A stretch of DNA of 33,533 bases from positions 1 through 33,533 of the forward strand of contig JASJDM010000076.1 in assembly GCA_030065125.1 (NCBI GenBank), given 5' to 3'. Source of the stretch: Lysobacterales bacterium (lineage in GTDB: Bacteria; Pseudomonadota; Gammaproteobacteria; Xanthomonadales; SZUA-38). The translations under genes and the position numbers were made by a program. This document shows positions 1 through 8,206 of this stretch, one piece after another. The notes under the pieces are model-generated. The model did not search any database, was not told where the DNA came from, and saw only the letters and a program-made list of their open reading frames with translations. The stretch's first letter is position 1, and each line of letters opens with the position of its first letter.

Positions 1-237
1 AAGATCCGTTCTGCGGGTTCATGAATAATCCAGGCCAGGACCGGTGCTCCCTGGTTCCTGCTTTTGGGCGGATCCCCGCTCTCTGCGGGCTGCAGCCCCG
101 GGAACAAAATCTGGCTCCTGGCCCAAATCCATGAAAGAATTCCGGGGTTAACCGGGTCTTTATTGCTGGTTCCACCGTGAACCCTTTAATTTAGTGGCCC
201 TATTGAATCAGCGGCAGGAACAGCCGCAGCTAATAAC
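1..237. other. Gene-free left edge upstream of the DUF3379 gene
   Basis: I see no convincing coding frame here. Genes for DUF3379 proteins are usually preceded by an ECF sigma factor gene, but none is visible in these 237 bases. The stretch ends in a short inverted repeat, GCGGC at 211-215 and GCCGC at 223-227, whose loop holds a Shine-Dalgarno-like CAGGAA. That site is about 17 bases from the ATG, so it is too far away to be a normal ribosome binding site. Confidence 0.5.
163..190 (+). promoter_or_regulatory. Possible sigma70 promoter for the DUF3379 gene
   Basis: TTGCTG (163-168) and TTTAAT (185-190) are separated by 16 bases and lie 47 bases before the ATG at 238. The -10 matches five of six consensus bases and the -35 only three, so this is a weak call made by eye. 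Confidence 0.25.
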
Positions 238-960
238 ATGGACTTGAACGAATTCAATCGAAGGCTCAATGAAGAGCCCCGCAGCGATGATCCGGAGCTG
301 AAACAGGCCCGTAACGAGTCGCTGCAGCATGCCGCCGCCTACCGTGATGCCCAGCAGTTTGAAGACAAGTTGGAACAGGCTCTGCGCCTGCCCGTGGAAG
401 ATGGCCTGGCGGACAGCATCCTGGAACACTGCCTGGGCAAGGAGTCGGCGGCGCAACAGCGACGGCTGCCTGCCTGGCTGGGCATTGCTGCCTCGATCGC
501 CGTGGCGGCGGTGGTGGCCGTTGTGCTGTTCCGCGGTGAGCCGGTCAACGCCGAACTGCGCGACGCGTTCGTAGAGCATGTGCAGCATCCTGAAGGCGCC
601 TTCAAGTCCAACCAGCCGGTGGACAGCGGACGGTTTCTGGCGACCCTGGCCAGCGCAGGAGTGGAATTTGCGGGATCACCGAATGATGTGACCTACTTCT
701 ATCCCTGCGACATCGGCGGCAAACGCGGTCTGCACTGGGTGGTCACCGACGACCAGGGCCAGAAAACCACGGTACTGATGATCCCCGGTCAGGAACTCGC
801 CAGCGCCCATGATTTCCGCTTTGAGCAGGTGCCAGCCCGCATGTTGCCCACCAGCGCCGGCGCCATGGCGTTGTTCGGTCACCAGGGCCAGGACCTGGAC
901 GAACTGGCGAGTCGCTACAGCCAGAGCATCACGGCACTCCCGACCAGCGCGGGGATTTGA
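238..960 (+). CDS. DUF3379 family single-pass membrane protein
   Basis: The product has 240 residues. The N-terminal 75 residues are soluble, charged and helical, one strongly hydrophobic segment lies at about residues 78-98, and a C-terminal soluble domain of about 140 residues follows. This layout and the sequence style match the DUF3379 family. In many gammaproteobacteria its members sit next to ECF sigma factor genes and look like anti-sigma factors, with a cytoplasmic N-terminus and an exported C-terminus. Here no sigma gene is visible upstream, so the anti-sigma role is inference only. The ATG at 238 is the natural start, but no good ribosome binding site lies at normal distance. The gene is convergent with the ParA gene; only 15 bases separate the stop codons and there is no obvious terminator between them. 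Confidence 0.8.
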   Translation: MDLNEFNRRLNEEPRSDDPELKQARNESLQHAAAYRDAQQFEDKLEQALRLPVEDGLADSILEHCLGKESAAQQRRLPAWLGIAASIAVAAVVAVVLFRGEPVNAELRDAFVEHVQHPEGAFKSNQPVDSGRFLATLASAGVEFAGSPNDVTYFYPCDIGGKRGLHWVVTDDQGQKTTVLMIPGQELASAHDFRFEQVPARMLPTSAGAMALFGHQGQDLDELASRYSQSITALPTSAGI

Positions 961-975
961 CGCCCGCGCACTAAC

Positions 976-1740
976 TCAGGACAGGGTCCGGTGGAGTTCC
1001 TCGAACTCCAGCGTCAGCTTGTGTGAGCGGCGGAAGTGGATCAGCGGTCGTGATGCCTCGTGGGATTCTTTCACCACCACGGAACTGGAAATCAGCGGTT
1101 CCAGGATCGGCAGGCCCTCATCTTTCAGCTCCTGGACGATTCGCTGCGGCAGGCGTGATCGGCCCTGGTACTGGTTCACCACCACGCCCTCCAGCTTCAG
1201 GCCAGGATTGTGGTCCAGGCGGGTTTCCTCGATGTTGTCCAGCAGCTGATACAGGGCTTTGCGGGAAAACTCGTCGCAGTCGAAGGGAATGATGCAGCGG
1301 TCCGCGGCAATCAGGGCCGACAGCGTGTAAAAATCAAACGCGGGCGGCGTGTCCACGTAGATGTCGTCCACGGTGTCTTCCAGCTGCTGCAGGGCATCCC
1401 GCAGCTTGTAAATCTTGTGCTTGGCTTCCAGCTTGCCACGAAGATCCAGCAGCCCCATGGACGCCGGCATGATCCAAAGATCCTCCCAGGGCGTCTCCAC
1501 GCAGTATTCCGCCGGGTCGGTGTCGCCCAGCCGAAAGCTGAGGGTCGACTCCAGGTAGCGTGCGATGTTGGTTTCCTGCTGGTCCCAGTCCGACCCCAGC
1601 AGGTACTGGCTGGCGTTGCCCTGAGGGTCCAGGTCGATGACCAGGGTGGAACGACCCTCCCGGGCGTTGATGGCGGCAAGATTACACAGGATGGTGGACT
1701 TGCCGACGCCGCCCTTCTGATTGAAGACCACTCTTTTCAA
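976..1740 (-). CDS. ParA/MinD-superfamily ATPase, orphan
   Basis: This 254-residue protein has a deviant Walker A motif, KGGVGKST, at residues 9-16, including the signature lysine K9. A Walker A' region (DLDPQGNAS) follows near residues 37-45 and a Walker B-like segment (IYVDTPPAFD) in the middle. ParA-family ATPases form ATP-dependent dimers that bind DNA or membrane and position chromosomes, plasmids or protein complexes. The length fits a ParA lacking the N-terminal helix-turn-helix of plasmid partition types. No parB or parS-like gene is adjacent, so its cargo is unknown. The start is TTG at 1740, supported by GAGGAA nine bases upstream; no ATG is available nearby. The DUF3379 gene converges on it from the other side. 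Confidence 0.9.
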   Translation of the reverse strand: MKRVVFNQKGGVGKSTILCNLAAINAREGRSTLVIDLDPQGNASQYLLGSDWDQQETNIARYLESTLSFRLGDTDPAEYCVETPWEDLWIMPASMGLLDLRGKLEAKHKIYKLRDALQQLEDTVDDIYVDTPPAFDFYTLSALIAADRCIIPFDCDEFSRKALYQLLDNIEETRLDHNPGLKLEGVVVNQYQGRSRLPQRIVQELKDEGLPILEPLISSSVVVKESHEASRPLIHFRRSHKLTLEFEELHRTLS

Positions 1741-1810
1741 TGGGGTTGGTTCCTCGCATTCCGACGCTCCATGGTAACCCCAGACCCTAGATCATTCACT
1801 CTAGACAACA

Positions 1811-1828
1811 GTGCGCCCAAGGGCGCAC
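1811..1828. repeat. GC-rich hairpin GTGCGCCC-AA-GGGCGCAC
   Basis: This is a perfect 8-bp inverted repeat with a two-base centre. Neither side has a run of T, so a standard intrinsic terminator is unlikely. It may still end the amidohydrolase transcript or fold in the parA leader. Confidence 0.6.
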
Positions 1829-1843
1829 TCCTTAAAACGTCAT

Positions 1844-1868
1844 CCCGGACCCCGATCCGGGATCCATC
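1844..1868. repeat. Palindromic intergenic repeat, copy 1
   Basis: A 25-base sequence with core CCCGGACCCCGATCCGGG followed by ATCCATC. It is identical to the copy at 1953-1977. The CCCGGA...TCCGGG inverted core resembles the short palindromic repeats scattered between genes in many proteobacterial genomes. Confidence 0.8.
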
Positions 1869-1952
1869 GTCAATCCCGAAGCCAACTCTCAATACGAGCC
1901 CAGGTCAAACAACAGCGTCTCTGATCAAACAAATGACCCGATCGAAGGGAAA

Positions 1953-1977
1953 CCCGGACCCCGATCCGGGATCCATC
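1953..1977. repeat. Palindromic intergenic repeat, copy 2
   Basis: Identical over 25 bases to 1844-1868 and in the same orientation, with start points 109 bases apart. The sequence between the two copies is unique. Confidence 0.8.
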
Positions 1978-2033
1978 TGAGAGTGGGGACGGGACTCCCT
2001 CCCTCCGTGCACACCCAACAACAGCTAATTGAA

Positions 2034-2093
2034 GGGGTCAGAGTAAAGGGACAGAGTAAAGCGAGCTTTACTCTGTCCCTTTACTCTGACCCC
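2034..2093. repeat. Perfect 29-bp inverted repeat starting GGGGTCAGAGTAAAGG
   Basis: The left arm (2034-2062) and right arm (2065-2093) are exact reverse complements around a GA centre. Each arm contains GAGTAAAG twice. The first 16 bases recur at 33518-33533, where the window ends. From memory, GGGGTCAGAGTAAA-like ends occur beside REP-associated tyrosine transposase (Y1 type) genes. No such transposase is present here, so this would be a non-autonomous or remnant copy. The link to that transposase class is inference. Confidence 0.85.
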
Positions 2094-2116
2094 ACCCATC
2101 ACCCCACTCATCACCG

Positions 2117-3778
2117 CTACCACAACTCCCCGGCATCCGCATGCCGAAACACCACCCTTCCATCCACCACCGTGGCCAACACCCGCGTCTTCAAAATCTG
2201 CTCTTCCGGGATTTCCATGATATCCGCCGAAAGCACCACCAGGTCAGCCCGTTTGCCGGCTTCCAGTGATCCGATCACCCGCTCGGCAAAACCTGCATAA
2301 GCGGCGCCCAGGGTGAACCCGTACAGGGCCCGCTGGCGGTTCAGGGCTTCCTCGGCGCGCCAGCCGCCCTCGGGCCAGCCGGACTCATCGCGCCGGGTGA
2401 TTGAGGCGTAGAAACCCAGCAGCGGATCCGGTTTCTCTACCGGGAAATCCGAACCCAGGGCCAGGGGAACACCCAGCTTTTCCAGGGTGGCCCAGGCGTA
2501 GGCGCCGCGGATGCGCTGGGGGCCTACCCGGTCTTCGGCCCAGTACATATCGCTGGTGGCGTGGGTCGGCTGCATGGACGCCACCAGGCCCTGCTCAGCA
2601 ATCCGCTCCAGGTCGGATAGCGCCACCACCTGTACATGCTCGATCCGGTGCCTGCCGGGATTGTCCGGGTGGCTGGCGGCGGCCCTGGCATAGGCATCCA
2701 GCACCACGCGATTGCCGCGATCGCCGATGGCATGGATGTTGACCTGCAGGCCGCAGCCCGCGGCCCCTGTTACCTGGGCCCGCAGCGCTTCGGGCGGCTG
2801 GATCAGCAGCCCCCGGTTGCCCGGGTCGTCGTGGTAGTCGGCCAGCAGCGCGGCACCCCGGGAACCCAGAGCGCCATCGGCATAGAATTTCACCGAGCGT
2901 GCCCACAGCCAGTTGTCGTGCTGGATATGGCCGCTCCGGCACAGCCGGGCCAGCATCTCCCGGTCTCCATCAGCCATGGCGTAGACCCGCAGGGTCAATC
3001 CGCCCTCCCGGTGCTTCTTCTCGTACCTCGCCCAGGTCGCCAGGCTGGTGCCGGCATCGTGCACACCGGTCAGGCCCACCGATGCCGCTTTTGTCAGCGC
3101 CCTGTCCAGGGCAAGCTCTGTTTCATCAGCACTGGGTGAGGGAATGGCGCCCTCGACAAATTGCATGGCGGTGTCCACAAGCACCCCGGTGGGCTGGCCC
3201 TCTTCGTCGCGCACGATGCGGCCGCCTTCGGGCTGCCAGCTGCCGCTGAAGTCGCGATCCGCCTGGGCCAGGGCCGCGCTGTTGGCCCAGCCGGCGTGCC
3301 CGTCAATGCGTTCCAGCCACACCGGCCGTTCTGGAAACGCCTGGTCAAGGTCCTGCCGTGTGGGAAACGCCTTCTCGGGCCAGTCGTTCTGGTCCCACCC
3401 GCGACCCACCAGCCAGGCCTCCTCGGGCAGCTGAGTTTCAAATGCCTTCAGCACGGATACGATGTCGGCCTTGGAGCCTGTTCCCATCAGGTTTGGCTGC
3501 AGCTGCTGGAAGCCGAGTCCCATCAGGTGGCCGTGGGCGTCGATGAAGCCGGGCACCACGGTTCGGCCTTTCAGGTCCACAAGTTTGAGCTGGCGATCCT
3601 TCAGCTCGTCTACCGCATCACCCGTTGCCAGGATCTCACCGCAACGGTCGAAGGCCATGCGGTCTACCCGCGGCGATGCCTCCGCCACGGTGTGAATGAC
3701 GGCGTTTTCCAGAACGATGACGGGGTCGCAGCTTGCCGTGTTCAGAACGGCGGCCAGCAGGGGAAGTGTAAGTATCAC
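2117..3778 (-). CDS. Exported-looking amidohydrolase of the YtcJ type
   Basis: This 553-residue protein belongs to the metal-dependent amidohydrolase superfamily, in the YtcJ-like branch. The metal-binding HxH motif lies at residues 82-84 in a VVPGFIDAHGH context. Later come a histidine-rich centre (NIHAIGDRGN, HRIEHVQ) and the catalytic-type aspartate in LGSDFPVE. Such enzymes hydrolyse C-N bonds of varied substrates; the substrate cannot be told here. The start is GTG at 3778, preceded by the good ribosome binding site AGAGGA and an in-frame TAG just upstream, so no earlier start exists. The N-terminus is hydrophobic and ends in TASC (residues 14-17), which resembles a weak lipobox but lacks the usual positive charges. 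It lies 50 bases after batD and is probably in the same transcript. Confidence 0.88.
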   Translation of the reverse strand: MILTLPLLAAVLNTASCDPVIVLENAVIHTVAEASPRVDRMAFDRCGEILATGDAVDELKDRQLKLVDLKGRTVVPGFIDAHGHLMGLGFQQLQPNLMGTGSKADIVSVLKAFETQLPEEAWLVGRGWDQNDWPEKAFPTRQDLDQAFPERPVWLERIDGHAGWANSAALAQADRDFSGSWQPEGGRIVRDEEGQPTGVLVDTAMQFVEGAIPSPSADETELALDRALTKAASVGLTGVHDAGTSLATWARYEKKHREGGLTLRVYAMADGDREMLARLCRSGHIQHDNWLWARSVKFYADGALGSRGAALLADYHDDPGNRGLLIQPPEALRAQVTGAAGCGLQVNIHAIGDRGNRVVLDAYARAAASHPDNPGRHRIEHVQVVALSDLERIAEQGLVASMQPTHATSDMYWAEDRVGPQRIRGAYAWATLEKLGVPLALGSDFPVEKPDPLLGFYASITRRDESGWPEGGWRAEEALNRQRALYGFTLGAAYAGFAERVIGSLEAGKRADLVVLSADIMEIPEEQILKTRVLATVVDGRVVFRHADAGELW

Positions 3779-3828
3779 GGTCGTCCTCTAGTGTCCCGTC
3801 ATGCTGATTGGTTGCATGGTCAGGATAC

Positions 3829-5514
3829 TCAGCTTGGGTATAGCGGAGGCAGAGCCTCGGCCTCGTTGTTGGCTTCAGTTTCCGGCGGGCGAAATTCCAG
3901 TCCACCCTTGACGGCCCGCGCCAGGCCAGCGCCATCCCATTCGTCGGGGTTGCCACGGTAGAGGCTGCGGTCCAGTTCCGCAATAGCCCCGGCCTGGGAA
4001 TCCGATACCAGCAGCCGGGCCAGGGCCGCCAGGGAGTGCACCCCGGCGTCGCGCTCCAAGGACGCCCACCTGAGCAGGCTGTCGGCGGCGGCCTTGGCAT
4101 CGTTGCCCTGGCAGGCGGCTGCCACCGCCTTTTTCAAAGACCGTCGGGTCTCATCGACCTGCTTCTGGGGCGGGCTGGATGCTTCAGCCGCGACGGGCCG
4201 CCGGGCCCGCGCCCACAGCGCAAGGGTCGCCAGCCAGAGCAACGCAAAGGCGAAAGTCAGCGGTTTCCACAGCCCGGCGGTCACATTATCTTGAGCGGCA
4301 GGCCCGGGGAGCAGGCTGTCGGCAACCGCCTGGACCTGCTCAGGCGTCACCGAGGCAGCGCCGTCCGCGGCGGCCGCCACGGTCACCGTTCGTTGCGGGA
4401 TCACCACAATCTTTTCCACGTCCTGTTCCGTGTCCCACCAGGGAATGCGGACCTCGGGCAGGGTGATTTCCCCGGCCCGGGTCGGCACCAGGGCAAATTT
4501 TTCTTCCCGCTGGGCCAGTGCCCAGCTGCCGTCCACGTTGGTGCGAGAGGTAGGCTGGTCCGGATAACTCTTGATGCCTTCCACCACGGGCAATTCAAAC
4601 TGGGGCAATTGTGCAGCCAGCAATCCCCGGGCGCTGGTAACCAGGTTGCGGGTCAGCGGCTCTCCCACGACAAACTGGGGATCTCCGTTGGGCCACACTT
4701 CCTTTACTTCCAGGTTATTGGCCGGCAGCCAGATGTCACCACTGAAGTCGGCGGGCTGAGGCCGCACCTGCAGGGTGATGGCATCGCTGCGGATGCTGAC
4801 CCGCCGGCCCCGGCTGAACAGGGAGTTGAGGTTGGTACTGGCGTCAGCAACCCGGCCGCGGAATCGAATCTCGGGAATCTGCAGCGCGCCGCTGCTCTCC
4901 GGGAACAGCGCATAGCGTCGCTCGATGACCCGGTAACGCCGCCGATCCACCTTGGTCTGGTAGGTGACGTCATCGCCCAGCCGCTCCACTACCGCGTTAT
5001 CCGGCCAGGCGTCCGGGGTCAGCGATCCCTCGGTGATGGGCGGCGCGTGGTACAGGCGCACGGTGAGCCGAACCTGGGCATGGACATAAGGATCCTCGGG
5101 CAGCGCCTCTACCTCGATGAAAATATCCTGGTCGGTGCCCGCCCCTTCCCGGCGCGGACTGACTGTCAATTCCAGGGGCTGGGTGGACTGCTGGCCCACA
5201 GTGATGGGCGGAATCACGAAGCGTCCCGCCCGGCGCGGTTCCAGCAGGACGTTGTGTTCAATCATCACCGACCGCCGCCCGTTGACAATTTCCACCCGGG
5301 CATTGCTGCCGTTGTCCAGCAGGTCGAAGTCAGCCTTCAGGGCCGAGTAGTCCGGGTTCTGATCACCGTCGGGGTTCTGCAGCTCAATGCGCAGCAGCAC
5401 CGTGTCCCCCAGGAACACCTGGGTGCGGTCCAGGCTCGCACTGATGGACTGGGCGGCACTGATCGCCGGCAGCGTCAGTAAAAACAGCAGGGCAAGCAGC
5501 AATCTAGCAGTCAT
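3829..5514 (-). CDS. batD: BatD family protein
   Basis: About 561 residues. An N-terminal signal peptide (residues 1-20, ending around AISAAQS) is followed by a large beta-rich periplasmic region of several Ig-like modules. One transmembrane helix lies near residues 420-440 and a cytoplasmic, helical tail follows. This is the usual BatD (oxygen-tolerance, Bacteroides aerotolerance) architecture. BatD is thought to act with the von Willebrand A proteins BatA and BatB and a MoxR ATPase at the inner membrane; the molecular job is not settled. I prefer the ATG at 5514, which overlaps the batB/C stop by one base. The GTG one codon earlier (5517) is equally placed for coupling. Last Bat gene before the amidohydrolase. 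Confidence 0.88.
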   Translation of the reverse strand: MTARLLLALLFLLTLPAISAAQSISASLDRTQVFLGDTVLLRIELQNPDGDQNPDYSALKADFDLLDNGSNARVEIVNGRRSVMIEHNVLLEPRRAGRFVIPPITVGQQSTQPLELTVSPRREGAGTDQDIFIEVEALPEDPYVHAQVRLTVRLYHAPPITEGSLTPDAWPDNAVVERLGDDVTYQTKVDRRRYRVIERRYALFPESSGALQIPEIRFRGRVADASTNLNSLFSRGRRVSIRSDAITLQVRPQPADFSGDIWLPANNLEVKEVWPNGDPQFVVGEPLTRNLVTSARGLLAAQLPQFELPVVEGIKSYPDQPTSRTNVDGSWALAQREEKFALVPTRAGEITLPEVRIPWWDTEQDVEKIVVIPQRTVTVAAAADGAASVTPEQVQAVADSLLPGPAAQDNVTAGLWKPLTFAFALLWLATLALWARARRPVAAEASSPPQKQVDETRRSLKKAVAAACQGNDAKAAADSLLRWASLERDAGVHSLAALARLLVSDSQAGAIAELDRSLYRGNPDEWDGAGLARAVKGGLEFRPPETEANNEAEALPPLYPS

Positions 5515-7211
5515 CACCAGTCTTCCCTGTCAGCCGGCGGCGGGCTGCCCCGGCGCTGATACTCCAGCAGGAACTTACGCCGCAGCAGTCCGCCAGGATC
5601 ATCGGGAATGCGCCGCAGCCATTGCTCCAGCGCCTGTTTCTCCTCAGAGTCCAGTTCCTCGGCGTCCACCGGCTGATTTTCCTGTTGGGATTGCTGCTCT
5701 TCACCCTCCGCCGCCATGTCCTGCTGCTGTTGTTCCTGCTGATCGTCAGATTCTTCACCCTGCTGCTGGGAGTCGGTGGTTTCATCACTCTCGCTCTGGT
5801 CGCTCTGCTGCTGGTCCTGCTGTTGCTGTTGTTGTTGCTGCTGCTGTTGCTGCTCCAGCATCTGCCTGACCACGTCCCGGTTGTGGATGGCGTCCGCATC
5901 GTCGGGCTGCAGCTCAAGCGACCGCTCCAATGCCTCCAGGGCCTCTTCCAGCTTGCCCTCTTTGGCCAGGGCGGTGCCGCGGTTGTAGTGCCCCGTCGCC
6001 GAAGGGTCCTGGCCAAACTCCTTTGCGGCAGCCTCGAAGTTGTCGCTGCGATAGAGCGCCTCACCGCGCCGGACCGGATCCTGGGCCAGGGCAGCGGCGT
6101 CTTCGTTGCGACCCTCTGCCAGGGCTTGTGCTGCCTGCTGGTCCTTGCGCAGGAACAGATCGTCCCAGACTCCGCCGTGGGACGGCGGCGCAGGCAGCAG
6201 GAATACCACGGCAAAACAGGCCAGCCATCCCCGGCGGAATGCCAGGGCCGCCAGCGGCAGCAGCAGCAGCACCAGCCAGGGGCCTTCTTCCCGCCACTGC
6301 AGGCTTTCCTGCTCCAGGCCGTCGCCCAGCCGACTGTCATCGCGAACGGGATCCAGCAAAAGATTGACATCCACCTGGTCGGTGCGCATTCGCAGGTAGA
6401 GTCCGCCACCGACGTTCGCCAGTTCCCGGAGGCCCGGCTCCTCCAGTCTGGGAATGACGATGCTGCCGTCCGCGGCCTTGAAAAACCCACCGCCGCGGTC
6501 GGGAATGGGTGCCCCTTCCGCCGTGCCCACACCAACCACCGACAGCCGGTGGCCCGCAGCCCGCAGCTGGCGGGCAGCGTCCATGGCGCCGAGACCCACG
6601 GAGTCGGTGAACAGGATAACCTCTCCCGCCACCGCGCCGACGCGCTCCAGCAGGGTCTCGGCCAGGGTCAGGGCTTCACCCAGCTCACTGCCCTGGACCG
6701 GCATGATGCTGGGATCCACCGCGCCCAGCATGGACTTGATGGTATTGGCGTCCTGAGTCAGCGGCGAGACCACGAAGGGTTCGCCGGCGTAGGTGACCAG
6801 GGCGATCTGCCCTTCTTCGGTGGCATCCAGCAGGTCGGCCAGCTTGAAGCGAGCCTGGGACAGCCGGTTGGGTTTGAGGTCGGTGGCCAGCATGGATCGC
6901 GAAAGGTCGAATACCACCACCCGGGATACATCGCTGCGGAACAGCGGCATGGGCCGTTTTTCCCACACCGGCCCGGCCAGGGCCAGCACCGCCAGCAGCC
7001 AGGCCAGGCTGGCCAGGACCAGCGGCCAGCGTCGGGGCTGGCCATCTCGACCGACGGTCAGGTAGCGCAGCAGCTCGGTGTCGCAGATTTTCTTCCACAC
7101 CGACAGACTCCCGGCCGGCTGGTACATCAGCCACAACAGACCGGCGCACAGGGGCAGCAGCCAGAGCCACTGGGGCCGCAGAAAATGAAATTCAGCCAGC
7201 AAACCGCTCAT
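5514..7211 (-). CDS. batB: BatB/BatC fusion: von Willebrand A domain plus TPR and glutamine-rich tail
   Basis: 565 residues from the ATG at 7211. The frame is open further upstream, but this ATG overlaps the batA stop by four bases (ATGA) and gives a normal BatB N-terminus. Two membrane helices (about residues 14-30 and 64-81) are followed by a VWA domain with MIDAS motif DLSRS at 102-106. A further hydrophobic stretch is followed by TPR-like repeats (residues about 390-440), then a low-complexity tail with an uninterrupted run of 12 glutamines, more Q/D/E/S clusters, and a conserved-looking end. This joins what are separate BatB (VWA) and BatC (TPR) proteins in other bacteria. It is probably an inner-membrane protein with the VWA facing the periplasm or cytoplasm together with BatA. 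Confidence 0.88.
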   Translation of the reverse strand: MSGLLAEFHFLRPQWLWLLPLCAGLLWLMYQPAGSLSVWKKICDTELLRYLTVGRDGQPRRWPLVLASLAWLLAVLALAGPVWEKRPMPLFRSDVSRVVVFDLSRSMLATDLKPNRLSQARFKLADLLDATEEGQIALVTYAGEPFVVSPLTQDANTIKSMLGAVDPSIMPVQGSELGEALTLAETLLERVGAVAGEVILFTDSVGLGAMDAARQLRAAGHRLSVVGVGTAEGAPIPDRGGGFFKAADGSIVIPRLEEPGLRELANVGGGLYLRMRTDQVDVNLLLDPVRDDSRLGDGLEQESLQWREEGPWLVLLLLPLAALAFRRGWLACFAVVFLLPAPPSHGGVWDDLFLRKDQQAAQALAEGRNEDAAALAQDPVRRGEALYRSDNFEAAAKEFGQDPSATGHYNRGTALAKEGKLEEALEALERSLELQPDDADAIHNRDVVRQMLEQQQQQQQQQQQQDQQQSDQSESDETTDSQQQGEESDDQQEQQQQDMAAEGEEQQSQQENQPVDAEELDSEEKQALEQWLRRIPDDPGGLLRRKFLLEYQRRGSPPPADREDW

Positions 7212-8206
7212 GGCTGTGGGCCCCGGAAACGCGAGCCAAAAACGCCGATGAAGGCAATCAGCAGCGAGCAGCCCATGGCCCCCGCCAGGGGCCACCAGTA
7301 GAGGTCGGCCGGGGGACGCAACACGTCTTCTTCCTCAGCCGCCGGCTCCAGCTCATCGAGGATCTCGTAAATCTGCTCCAGTGCCTCGGTGTCCCGGGCC
7401 CGGAAATAGCGTCCTCCGGTTTTCTGGGCGATGGCGTTCAAGGTGGCCTCGTCCAGATCGGCCGACGGGTTTATACGGCGGGTTCCGAACAGGCTTCGCA
7501 CCAGCATTTCGTCAGCGCCGACGCCGATGGTGTAGATCTTGAGGTTTTCGCTGGCGGCAAGATCAGCGGCCTTCAGGGGCTCCACCGCACCGGCGGTGTT
7601 GGCGCCGTCGGTCAACAGGATCAGCACCCGGTTCTGATCCTCGTGCTCCCGCAGCCGCTTCACCGCCATGCCGATGGCGTCGCCTATGGCGGTTTCCTTT
7701 CCGGCCAGGCCGATGGCCGACTCCTCCAGCAGGATCCGGGTGGTCTGGCGATCGAAGGTCAGCGGCGTCTGCAGGTAGGCGCGGCGCCCGAACAGGATCA
7801 GCCCGATGCGGTCTCCGACCCGGCGCTCGATGAAATCGCCGGCAACCCTCTTCACGATGTCCAGGCGGGTCACTGCCTGTCCCTGGATCATCATGTCCGC
7901 GGTTTCCATGCTGCCCGAGATGTCCACCGCCACCATCAGATCACGCCCGCTGACCGGGATACTGACGGCCTCGCCGATCCACTGGGGCCGCATGGCGGCG
8001 ATGACCAGGGCGGCCCAGGCCAGCAGCGCCAGGGCCAGCTTGAGCCACCGGCGGGCCGGGCGTTTGCGGCTGGGCCGGTCGAAGCTGGCGTAAAACGGTA
8101 CTCGCAGGCTGAGCGAGGCTGATTCCCGCGCCCTGGGCAGCGTCAGCCACAGGATCAGGGGCAGCGGCAGCGCCAGGGCAGCCCATGGCCAGGCCAGCTC
8201 AAGCAC
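7208..8206 (-). CDS. batA: BatA: membrane von Willebrand A domain protein
   Basis: 332 residues. Hydrophobic helices lie at about residues 4-22 and 55-72. The VWA domain follows, with the MIDAS motif DISGS at 95-99 and the later conserved threonine and aspartate positions (LLTDGANT). A C-terminal helix sits near residues 305-325. The MIDAS binds a divalent metal and mediates protein binding. The GTG start at 8206 overlaps the end of the DUF4381 gene by eight bases, and the stop overlaps batB by four, so translation is probably coupled. Together with MoxR and DUF58 this matches the MoxR-Bat operon type, proposed to assist folding or metal insertion of envelope proteins. Confidence 0.92.
   Translation of the reverse strand: MLELAWPWAALALPLPLILWLTLPRARESASLSLRVPFYASFDRPSRKRPARRWLKLALALLAWAALVIAAMRPQWIGEAVSIPVSGRDLMVAVDISGSMETADMMIQGQAVTRLDIVKRVAGDFIERRVGDRIGLILFGRRAYLQTPLTFDRQTTRILLEESAIGLAGKETAIGDAIGMAVKRLREHEDQNRVLILLTDGANTAGAVEPLKAADLAASENLKIYTIGVGADEMLVRSLFGTRRINPSADLDEATLNAIAQKTGGRYFRARDTEALEQIYEILDELEPAAEEEDVLRPPADLYWWPLAGAMGCSLLIAFIGVFGSRFRGPQP

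Larger units (their letters stand above)
1741..2116. other. Repeat-rich gene-free stretch between the amidohydrolase and parA-like genes
   Basis: There is no credible gene in these 376 bases. They hold an 8-bp inverted repeat (1811-1828), two copies of a 25-base palindromic repeat (1844 and 1953), and a perfect 29-bp inverted repeat (2034-2093). The density of repeats suggests an insertion hot spot. The area is downstream of the amidohydrolase gene and upstream of the parA-like gene. Confidence 0.7.

Noticed and set aside
1..237. Partial ECF sigma factor gene before the DUF3379 gene
   Set aside because: No frame in this stretch shows sigma-factor sequence; stops occur in all plus-strand frames.
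4036..5481. 481-codon open frame on the plus strand
   Set aside because: Antisense to batD, with a composition typical of shadow frames (Gly, Arg, Gln and His rich) and no recognisable domain.
5811..5855. Non-coding CTG/TTG microsatellite
   Set aside because: It lies in frame inside the BatB/C gene and encodes the glutamine run; it is better described as a low-complexity protein tail.
5622..7301. 559-codon open frame on the plus strand
   Set aside because: It is antisense to the well-supported BatB/BatC gene; its leucine-rich start is the complement of the glutamine run. Long antisense frames are expected at this GC content.
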